Assembly (NCBI GenBank): GCA_050184225.1
Contig: JBFXAN010000080.1
Span: forward strand, 1 to 28,007
Source of the DNA: JBFXAN01 sp050184225
GTDB taxonomy: Bacteria; Chloroflexota; Dehalococcoidia; CAUJGQ01
Direction: 5' to 3'
DNA: 28,007 nt
The notes beneath the pieces are model-generated. The model was given only the letters and a program-made list of their open reading frames with translations, had not been told where the DNA came from and made no database searches. Every line of letters begins with the position of its first letter. Position 1 is the stretch's first letter. Below are positions 22,746 through 28,007 of this stretch, one piece after another. Position numbers and translations under genes: made by a program.

Positions 22746-23119
22746 TGCCTGACTCCCGGCGCTCGCTGGGACCGCCGGCATCGACGTCGCTGGTCGATAT
22801 CTTGGACCGCGTGCTCGACAAGGGGCTGGTGGTCGCGGGCGACATCCGCGTTTCGCTGGCCAATATCGAACTGTTGACGATTCGTATCAGGCTGCTGGTC
22901 TGCTCGATCGACAAGGCGACCGAGATCGGACTGGACTGGTGGCGCCGAGACGGCTTCCTCAGCAGTACGGCCGCTGAGCAGGCCGAAGCCACAGCTGCCC
23001 TGCAAGCCCGCGTCGCCGCGCTTGAGCAGCAACTCGCAACCGATGCGTTGTCGGACGTGCCCCCGCCGCCGCCGGCCCGGCGATCGTCTCGCCGGCGAGA
23101 CCCTGGGACGGGAGGATAA
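22742..23119 (+). CDS. gvpJ: Gas vesicle GvpJ/GvpM-type minor shell protein with a coiled-coil tail
   Basis: The 125-aa protein carries the GvpA-superfamily domain at residues about 15-65: STSLVDILDRVLDKGLVVAG, DIRVSLANIELLTIRIRLLV, CSIDKATEIGLDWW. VAGDIRVSLANIELL is the J/M-type sequence rather than the canonical GvpA IDAWVRISLVGI. A heptad-rich helix follows (AALQARVAALEQQLA) and a Pro/Arg tail. ATG 22742 overlaps the gvpK stop as ATGA, so translation is coupled. Minor shell proteins of this type are thought to act in nucleation or tip assembly. The exact letter (J, M or S) is uncertain. Confidence 0.88.
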   Translation: MMPDSRRSLGPPASTSLVDILDRVLDKGLVVAGDIRVSLANIELLTIRIRLLVCSIDKATEIGLDWWRRDGFLSSTAAEQAEATAALQARVAALEQQLATDALSDVPPPPPARRSSRRRDPGTGG

Positions 23120-23124
23120 TCACC

Positions 23125-23373
23125 GTGGTTGAACGCCATTCCGGTGGCACCAGTCTGATCGATGTGCTCGACCGCGTGCTCGACAAAGGCATCGTCATCG
23201 ACGCGTGGGTGCGCATCTCCCTGGTAGGGATCGACCTGATCACCGTTGAAGCGCGCATCGTCGTCGCTTCGATCGACACCTACCTGAAGTATGCTGAAGC
23301 CGTCGGTATCACGGCGCCCGCCTCCCGCCCGATCGTGGCTCCGATCGAGCCGCCGATCCCGCCAGTGAGTTAA
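23125..23373 (+). CDS. gvpA: Gas vesicle major structural protein GvpA
   Basis: The 82-aa product is a canonical GvpA: SLIDVLDRVLDKGIVIDAWV, RISLVGIDLITVEARIVVAS, IDTYLKYAEAVGI. It forms the ribs of the gas-vesicle wall. It is the only GvpA-type copy with the IDAWVRISLVGI core in the window. The start is GTG with GGGAGG at 23110-23115 upstream. It is last in the operon, 5 bp after gvpJ, rather than first as in many clusters. The strong inverted repeat at 23398-23479 lies downstream and probably ends the transcript. Confidence 0.95.
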   Translation: MVERHSGGTSLIDVLDRVLDKGIVIDAWVRISLVGIDLITVEARIVVASIDTYLKYAEAVGITAPASRPIVAPIEPPIPPVS

Positions 23374-23397
23374 GCCGGCGCCGGCCCGCTTGCGGCT

Positions 23398-23479
23398 GCC
23401 CGGGAGCGCGGGCTTCCAGCCCGCTCGTCGTACACAGCGATCGAGATCACCAGCGGGCTGGAAGCCCGCGCTCCCGGGC
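23398..23479. repeat. Long perfect inverted repeat after gvpA, probable operon end
   Basis: Bases 23398-23425 are the exact reverse complement of 23452-23479: 28-bp arms with a 26-nt spacer. The core of each arm is the inner palindrome GCGGGCTTCCAGCCCGC, so each arm can also fold on itself. From memory, this motif is a dispersed repeat in many genomes. It fills most of the 164 bp between gvpA and the histidine kinase gene and likely blocks transcript read-through or stabilises the gvp mRNA. Confidence 0.85.
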
Positions 23480-23537
23480 GCGTCGAAATGAAGCTTCACC
23501 TCGTTCCCCGTTCCCACGATGCTTCGCGTCGGTGACG

Positions 23538-25580
23538 ATGGCCACCATGAACGACCTGCAGAACCTCTACCAGTCGAGTGAGACCGCTCAACGTCTGGCT
23601 GACCTGCACCAGTGGATTCAGCCGGTGCTTGAAGAGCTGACCCAACAACTGGGATTTGAGCGGGCGTTTTTCGTGCTGATGGACCGGCAGACGGCGGTGA
23701 TCCGCGGGGCGGTGGGCATCAATGTGCCGGAGTCCCTGACGACGCTGCCGGAGCTCTGGCGGGATGCCCGCGGCGGCCCGCTGGCACAGTCCTTTCAAAC
23801 GGGACGCCCCATTCGGGTCGACGATGCCGTCCGCGATCCGCGCGTGCCGGAGAGCATGCGCGCGATCTATTCCACCTTTGGCCTGCTGTCATTCGCGGCG
23901 ATCCCGCTGATTCCTGCCTGCGGCGTGCTCGTGGTCGCGAAGGGCTCGCCGATCGCCGAGGACGAGATCAGTACGATTCTCCCCTACGCCGGCCGGATCG
24001 TCGCCTGTGTGGTCGAACGCGATGAGGTCCATCGACTGACCCAGTCGGGCGAGGAGCAGGCCGTCGAGGCGGATTGGCTCTGGTGGATGCTCAACGCCGT
24101 CCCAGACCCGATCCTGCTCACCGACGCGGAGAACCGGGTTGTGCTGCACAACGTTCACGCCGAGCGGCTCTTCTTTGCCGGACCGGATTCCAGTGAGGGG
24201 AAGCGGCGGGCGATTCAACTCAACAATTCGCTGCTCTCCGTCGCGCTCGGCGGTTATGCAACCGACCAACGGGCGGCGCTCGGCCGCGAGCTGACGCTGG
24301 TCGATCCAATCGAGGGTACGGAGCTGTCCTTCGAGGTGATCTGTCAGCAGGCGACGAACCTGCGCACCGGCGCGCAGGGTCTGATCTCGGTGCTCAAGGA
24401 TGTGACCGACCTGCGCCATGCCGACCAGCAGATCCGGCATTCGCTGGATGAGTTGCAGCGCGCCGGTGAGGAGGCACGCCGCGAGCGCGACCGGATCAAT
24501 CTCATCCTCGAAAACGTTGCGAATCCGATCGTCGTCACCGGGGCCGAGGGAGAGATCAGCCTGATGAACCAACCGGCCGCGCATCTGCTCGGCTCGCGCG
24601 ACGGCGCCCGCACGGGCCGCGACACCACGATCGCGCTGGCAAACGAGGCCAAGCTCAGCCTGTTCCTCTCCCAGTTCGGGCTGGAGCCGGCGCAGCGGCG
24701 CCACGGTGAGATCCAGCTGGCCGACCCCGAGTCCGAACAGTCACTGATTTACAGCGTCACTGCCACCGAGGTTGTGGACGAACTTGGTCATATCCGCGCC
24801 GTCGTCTCGGTGATGCACGATCTTACCGCACTCCGCGAGCTGGAACGCCGTCGGGTCGAGCAGCAGCTCTTTGAGTCGGAGAAGCTCGCCGCCGTCGGCA
24901 GGCTCGCCGCCGCCGTGGCCCACGAGATCAACAACCCGCTGGAGGCGATCAAGAACGCGCTCTATCTGCTTGTGTCCCGCACGGATGCGGATGATCCCGA
25001 CCGGCGCTTCTTGGAGATCGCCAATCGCGAGACGATCCGCGTCTCGACGATCATCCGGCAGATGCTCGGGTTCTACCGGACGGCGACGGCGATGGCGCCG
25101 ACCGATGTCAACGCGGTCATCCGCGAGGCGATTGCGCTGTTGGAGCGACAGATGCGGCAACGGCATGTGACGATCGCGGCCGCCCTCGATCGCGATCTGC
25201 CGCTGCTCCCTGCCTCCGCCGATCAGCTCAAGCAGGTGTTTCTCAATTTGTTGCTCAACGCACAGGAAGCGATGCCGGAAGGCGGTACGATCAAGGTGCG
25301 CACGCGCATTCCAGATGAATCCGATGCTGAATTCGTCCATGCAGGACGGCAACTGTTGATTCAGGTTGAGGACAGCGGCAGCGGCATCTCCGAGGAGAAT
25401 CTGCGGCAGCTCTTCGAGCCGTTCTTCTCCACCAAGCGCGAGGGGAAAGGTACCGGGCTTGGTCTGTGGGTGAGCCAGGGGATCGTTCAGCAACACGACG
25501 GTCAGATCAAGGTGCGCAGCCGTCCCGGCCGCGGCACCACATTCACGATCGCGCTGCCGATCGGAGACACGCATGGCTGA
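23538..25580 (+). CDS. GAF-PAS-PAS sensor histidine kinase, soluble
   Basis: The 680-aa protein has no transmembrane segment. A GAF domain (about 10-170) with ERAFFVLMDRQTAVIRGAVG is followed by a PAS domain (about 180-300, MLNAVPDPILLTDAENRVVL), a linker coiled coil, a second PAS (about 320-440, ILENVANPIVVTGAEGEISL), HisKA with His462 in AAAVAHEINNPLEAIKNALY, and HATPase: NLLLNAQEAMPEGG (N box), VEDSGSGISEENL (G1) and REGKGTGLGLWVS (G2). The GAF domain likely binds a small ligand or reacts to redox state inside the cell. Start ATG 23538 or 23547. The gene overlaps the next by 8 nt. It follows the gas-vesicle operon, but the repeat between them argues for a separate transcript. Confidence 0.93.
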   Translation: MATMNDLQNLYQSSETAQRLADLHQWIQPVLEELTQQLGFERAFFVLMDRQTAVIRGAVGINVPESLTTLPELWRDARGGPLAQSFQTGRPIRVDDAVRDPRVPESMRAIYSTFGLLSFAAIPLIPACGVLVVAKGSPIAEDEISTILPYAGRIVACVVERDEVHRLTQSGEEQAVEADWLWWMLNAVPDPILLTDAENRVVLHNVHAERLFFAGPDSSEGKRRAIQLNNSLLSVALGGYATDQRAALGRELTLVDPIEGTELSFEVICQQATNLRTGAQGLISVLKDVTDLRHADQQIRHSLDELQRAGEEARRERDRINLILENVANPIVVTGAEGEISLMNQPAAHLLGSRDGARTGRDTTIALANEAKLSLFLSQFGLEPAQRRHGEIQLADPESEQSLIYSVTATEVVDELGHIRAVVSVMHDLTALRELERRRVEQQLFESEKLAAVGRLAAAVAHEINNPLEAIKNALYLLVSRTDADDPDRRFLEIANRETIRVSTIIRQMLGFYRTATAMAPTDVNAVIREAIALLERQMRQRHVTIAAALDRDLPLLPASADQLKQVFLNLLLNAQEAMPEGGTIKVRTRIPDESDAEFVHAGRQLLIQVEDSGSGISEENLRQLFEPFFSTKREGKGTGLGLWVSQGIVQQHDGQIKVRSRPGRGTTFTIALPIGDTHG

Positions 25581-26778
25581 CTCCGCACGAATCATGGTCG
25601 TAGACGACGAGGAGAGTGTCGCCGTCACGATGCAGGCGGTGCTCGAACAAGAGGGCTATCGAGTCCGTGCCGCCCTGTCCGCAGGGGATGCGCGGATGCT
25701 GCTCGATCGAGAGCGGTTCGACGTAGCGCTGCTCGACCTGCGAATCGAAAACAGCGACGGCATCGACCTGATGCGTGAGGTGCGGGCCGTTCAGCCGGAC
25801 TGTGTGCCGGTGATGCTGACCGGTTACGCTTCCTTGGAATCGGCCGTGCGGGCGATCCGCGAGGGCGCCTACGACTATCTGGTCAAACCGTGCGATCTGG
25901 ATGAGTTGAAGGTAACGATCGCGCGGGCGGTCGAGCGTGGCACGCTCGGGCGCACCTTGAACCAGCGCGTCGAAGAGTTGCAGGCTGCCAACGTCAAGAT
26001 CCAGCGGTTTGCTCAAGAATTGCAGCAGCGGGTGGATGAAGCGACCAGTGACCTGAGCGCCAAAGTCGAGGAGTTGAGCGAGGCGAAGGCGCGTCTGGAA
26101 GAGGAGCAGCGGCGGCGGGAGGAATTCATCTCGATGGTCGCGCACGAACTGGCGCAGCCGCTGACCAATATCAGCACGTCCGCGCAGATGATCAACCGCG
26201 AGGGTATTCCGAGCGAGGTGCAGGAGCGGGCACGGAGCACGATCGTCGGCGAGACACGGCGGTTGAACCGGCTGGTGCAGGATCTGCTCGATGCCACCCG
26301 CCTGGCCGGCGGCCACTTTCAGGTGAACCCTACCCCCCATGACTTGTGTGAGATTGTCCGCGAGCAGGTGCAGTCGGCACGCTCGTCCAGTGAACAGCAC
26401 CGGATCGAGCTCGACGCACCAGATGAGCCGATCGTGGCGGCGTTCGACCGGGATCGGATCGCGCAGGTGCTCTCCAACATCCTGCTCAACGCGATCAAAT
26501 ACACCCCTGGTGGAACCATTCACGTTCTGCTCGTTGCGGAACGCGTTCAGGCGACGATCTGGGTTCGAGACGAAGGTCCCGGCATCCCGCACGATCGGCT
26601 GGAGGCGATCTTCCACCCGAACGTCCGGCTGGTCGGCGCGGCCAATCGGGGAACGAACGGCTCCGGCCTGGGCTTGTACATCGCGCGCGGCATCGTCGAA
26701 AAGCACGGCGGCCGGATCTGGGCGGAGAACACGGAAGGCGGCGGCGCCCGGTTTATCGTGGTCCTGCCCCTGCAATAG
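25573..26778 (+). CDS. Receiver-histidine kinase hybrid (response regulator N-terminal, HisKA-HATPase C-terminal)
   Basis: The 401-aa protein begins with a receiver domain (about 5-120): IMVVDDEESVAVTMQ, phospho-acceptor Asp55 in VALLDLRIENSDG, MLTGYAS and the conserved Lys in YDYLVKP. A coiled coil (about 130-175) leads to HisKA with His191 in SMVAHELAQPLTNI and to HATPase motifs NILLNAIKYTPGG, VRDEGPGIPHDRL and GTNGSGLGLYIARG. There is no DNA-binding domain, so signal leaves by phosphotransfer to a partner elsewhere. Its ATG overlaps the upstream kinase gene by 8 nt (ATGGCTGA), which suggests the two are a relay: the first kinase phosphorylates this receiver, which controls the second kinase. 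Confidence 0.92.
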   Translation: MADSARIMVVDDEESVAVTMQAVLEQEGYRVRAALSAGDARMLLDRERFDVALLDLRIENSDGIDLMREVRAVQPDCVPVMLTGYASLESAVRAIREGAYDYLVKPCDLDELKVTIARAVERGTLGRTLNQRVEELQAANVKIQRFAQELQQRVDEATSDLSAKVEELSEAKARLEEEQRRREEFISMVAHELAQPLTNISTSAQMINREGIPSEVQERARSTIVGETRRLNRLVQDLLDATRLAGGHFQVNPTPHDLCEIVREQVQSARSSSEQHRIELDAPDEPIVAAFDRDRIAQVLSNILLNAIKYTPGGTIHVLLVAERVQATIWVRDEGPGIPHDRLEAIFHPNVRLVGAANRGTNGSGLGLYIARGIVEKHGGRIWAENTEGGGARFIVVLPLQ

Positions 26779-26828
26779 CCGCCCAGCCGCGTCGATACGC
26801 GGCACCACCATCGAGTGGTTAGCCGGAC

Positions 26829-26857
26829 TTGACGCGCCGCCGTTCGCTCCGTAGTCT
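26829..26857 (+). promoter_or_regulatory. Promoter candidate for the small ORF and RIO kinase leader
   Basis: TTGACG (26829-26834) and TAGTCT (26852-26857) stand 17 bp apart, each one or two bases from consensus. It is the best-spaced promoter seen in the window. Transcription would start near 26864, giving a leader of about 340 nt before the RIO kinase start, with the small ORF near its 5' end. Confidence 0.55.
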
Positions 26858-26886
26858 TTCCCCATCAGCCCAGAGGAGGTGGCCAT

Positions 26887-26985
26887 ATGACCATCGCAGT
26901 CTTGATGCCCACCGTAGATATGTGCGGCCGTCGCCATGGCCGCATGCACCGGGAACCCCTGGCTGATCGGAGGCGTGCCGGATAG
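26887..26985 (+). CDS. 32-codon small ORF in the RIO kinase leader
   Basis: GAGGAGGTGG at 26873-26882 is a strong ribosome site placed just before the ATG. The peptide begins MTIAVLMPTVDMCGRRHGRM and has seven Arg, four Met and two His in 32 residues. Its coding RNA holds a 7-bp hairpin, TGCGGCC (26923-26929) with GGCCGCA (26938-26944). The stop lies 25 nt before an intrinsic terminator, so this could be a leader peptide for attenuation or a small free-standing gene. I recognise no family. Confidence 0.5.
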   Translation: MTIAVLMPTVDMCGRRHGRMHREPLADRRRAG

Positions 26986-27010
26986 CGCGCACCGTACGCA
27001 GCACTGAGCA

Positions 27011-27050
27011 GGCCGTGGGTGATCGGTGATGTCGCCCTCGGCCTTTTCTT
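27011..27050 (+). terminator. Intrinsic terminator after the small ORF
   Basis: GGCCG-T-GGG (27011-27019) pairs with CCC-T-CGGCC (27035-27043) with one T-T mismatch and a 15-nt loop, followed by TTTTCTT (27044-27050). This is the clearest Rho-independent terminator in the window, and it lies between the promoter and the RIO kinase gene. Confidence 0.7.
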
Positions 27051-27057
27051 GTGCCTC

Positions 27058-27159
27058 GGCCGCGGGCAGCGATCGACAGCGCCCGCGGCCCGATCACGTC
27101 GAGCAGGCCGCGGGAACGAAGTAACCCGCGACCCTGGCTAAGCGAAACCGTGGCGCGGG
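27058..27159 (+). promoter_or_regulatory. Set of mutually exclusive hairpins upstream of the RIO kinase gene
   Basis: GGCCGCGGGC (27058-27067) pairs perfectly with GCCCGCGGCC (27081-27090). The second arm can instead pair with GGCCGCGGG (27106-27114), which can also pair with CCCGCG (27125-27130), which in turn can pair with CGCGGG (27154-27159). GAGCAGGCCG plus YGGG occurs twice, at 27006-27019 and 27101-27114, the first copy being the left arm of the terminator. Such nested alternatives are usual in attenuators and riboswitches; I match it to no known class. Confidence 0.45.
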
Positions 27160-27166
27160 GATGGAG

Positions 27167-27189
27167 GCAGGGCACCGCCCTGCAAGGAG
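27167..27189 (+). promoter_or_regulatory. Hairpin abutting the RIO kinase ribosome site
   Basis: GCAGGGC (27167-27173) and GCCCTGC (27177-27183) form a 7-bp stem with an ACC loop, immediately followed by AAGGAG (27184-27189). The ribosome site is 12 nt from ATG 27202, longer than usual. Stem stacking against the site could tune initiation. Confidence 0.5.
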
Positions 27190-27201
27190 AACCGCGACAC
27201 G

Positions 27202-27939
27202 ATGATCGATCCAGAAACGATGCAAGAAGCGCTCCGACCGTTTTATAAGGAGCACCTGATTCGAGATGTACACTACGCGGTCAAGAGCGGGAAGGAGGCG
27301 ACGGTCTTCCTCTGTGACGCCGATCCCTCCACCGGTATGGAGTTCTTGATCGCCAAGATTTACCGCCCGCGGGAGAGCCGCAGTTTCAAGAACGACGCCA
27401 TGTATCACGCCGGTGTTTATGTAGGCGACCGGCGGATGCGCAAGGCGATCCAGCAGAAATCCCGGCATGGCCGGTCATTCCAGTTCGTCAATTGGATCGA
27501 CCGTGAGTACGAGGCGCTCCGGCACCTGCACGCCTTCGGCGCCGATGTGCCCAAGACGTACGCCCGGTCGGAACACGCGATCCTGATGCAGTTCATCGGC
27601 GAGGGGGATGAACCGGCGCAGCCACTCAATCGCGTCTCCCTCAACCGGGAAGAGGCGGGGCCGCTCTTCGATCGCGTGCTCCGCAACATCGAGATCTGGC
27701 TGAGCCTCGACTATGTTCACGCCGACCTCTCTGCCTTCAACATTCTCTATCACAGCGGCGCCGTCACCGTGATCGACTTCCCTCAGGCGGTCAACGCACG
27801 CACCAACCCCAACGCCTACGATCTCCTGCTCCGTGACATCGACAACGTCTGTCGGTACTTCACGCGCTTCGGCATTCAGGCCGACCCTGGTCGGATTGCG
27901 GGGGAGCTGTGGGCACGGTTTGCGCTGGACGAGGTGTGA
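27202..27939 (+). CDS. RIO-type serine/threonine protein kinase
   Basis: The 245-aa protein is a single RIO1-like kinase domain. It shows VKSGKEATVFLCD (nucleotide loop), Lys52 in LIAKIYRP (ATP-binding Lys), HAILMQFIGE (hinge region), Asp175 in HADLSAFNIL (catalytic loop) and Asp192 in VIDFPQAV (metal-binding; the family has DFPQ in place of DFG). RIO kinases are best known from ribosome maturation in eukaryotes and archaea; the role of bacterial members is not established. The leader of about 340 nt is unusually structured. No partner gene is seen before the window ends; a hairpin repeat follows 12 bp later. Confidence 0.9.
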   Translation: MIDPETMQEALRPFYKEHLIRDVHYAVKSGKEATVFLCDADPSTGMEFLIAKIYRPRESRSFKNDAMYHAGVYVGDRRMRKAIQQKSRHGRSFQFVNWIDREYEALRHLHAFGADVPKTYARSEHAILMQFIGEGDEPAQPLNRVSLNREEAGPLFDRVLRNIEIWLSLDYVHADLSAFNILYHSGAVTVIDFPQAVNARTNPNAYDLLLRDIDNVCRYFTRFGIQADPGRIAGELWARFALDEV

Positions 27940-27950
27940 AAGAAACGGCC

Positions 27951-27990
27951 CTCACCCCCGGCCCCTCTCCCGCGCGGCGGGAGAGGAGAG
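27951..27990. repeat. Hairpin repeat related to the G-rich family, copy 5, probable terminator
   Basis: CCTCTCCCG (27964-27972) pairs perfectly with CGGGAGAGG (27978-27986) around CGCGG. It shares the CTCTCC, CGCG and GGGAGAGG blocks of the other repeats but lacks the second G-run half. It lies just after the RIO kinase stop and near the window end. Confidence 0.7.
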
Positions 27991-28007
27991 ACTGTTCGCC
28001 ACGGCGG

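Noticed and set aside
26887..27201. Known riboswitch class in the RIO kinase leader
   Set aside because: I compared it from memory with cobalamin, c-di-GMP, ydaO, ZTP, fluoride, Mn and glycine consensus blocks and saw no match, so it is reported only as an unassigned structured leader.

Overview
The window is high-GC bacterial chromosome with densely packed genes. The gene mix suggests a member of the Chloroflexota, possibly near the Thermomicrobia: ethylmalonyl-CoA pathway enzymes, a LLM-type oxidoreductase, a two-domain glutamine-dependent NAD synthetase, GC-rich dispersed hairpin repeats, Uma2 and AbrB-type accessory genes and a compact gas-vesicle operon. That placement is inference from gene content. 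There is no rRNA, tRNA, CRISPR array, transposase or phage gene.

Layout. (1) 119-4566: three enzymes of the ethylmalonyl-CoA pathway (mesaconyl-CoA hydratase, methylsuccinyl-CoA dehydrogenase, malyl/methylmalyl-CoA lyase) with a Uma2-type nuclease gene in the middle. (2) 4645-5876, minus strand: a RelE-like toxin, an AbrB-type antitoxin and a nucleotidyltransferase broken by an in-frame TGA. (3) 6038-9976: LLM oxidoreductase, Mug-type DNA glycosylase, and NAD synthetase behind a near-consensus -35 box inside a perfect palindrome. (4) 10019-13843: a small Cys protein, a TMEM175-like channel, a DUF2171 protein, an arylamine N-acetyltransferase with a repeat-derived tail, and a PAP2-family membrane protein. 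(5) 13942-16591: lipoprotein, a peroxiredoxin whose catalytic cysteine codon is TGA, and a polytopic membrane protein. (6) 16655-20037: three alpha/beta hydrolases and a Yip1-like membrane protein. (7) 20119-23373: gas-vesicle operon, in order gvpF/L, gvpG, gvpF/L, a gvpS/J::gvpK fusion, gvpJ-like and gvpA. (8) 23538-26778: a GAF-PAS-PAS histidine kinase overlapping a receiver-histidine kinase hybrid. (9) 26779-27939: a structured leader with a promoter, a 32-codon ORF and a terminator, then a RIO-type kinase.

Two results stand out. First, the peroxiredoxin at 14623-15087 has TGA exactly at the peroxidatic Cys position of the FTGGC motif. It is followed at once by a 46-nt imperfect stem-loop with a GUC apical loop, as expected for a bacterial SECIS element, and the protein has no other cysteine. 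I read it as a selenoprotein. Second, a family of about 46-bp G-rich hairpin repeats (five copies) has entered coding sequence: an inverted pair forms the linker of the GvpS/J::GvpK fusion, and another copy supplies the tail of the N-acetyltransferase. A different dispersed repeat codes for the N-terminus of the second GvpF/L protein.

The two in-frame TGA codons are a useful contrast. The one in the peroxiredoxin sits at a redox Cys with a SECIS-like fold. The one in the nucleotidyltransferase sits where relatives, as I recall them, have Arg, and has no convincing fold, so it looks like an ordinary nonsense mutation.
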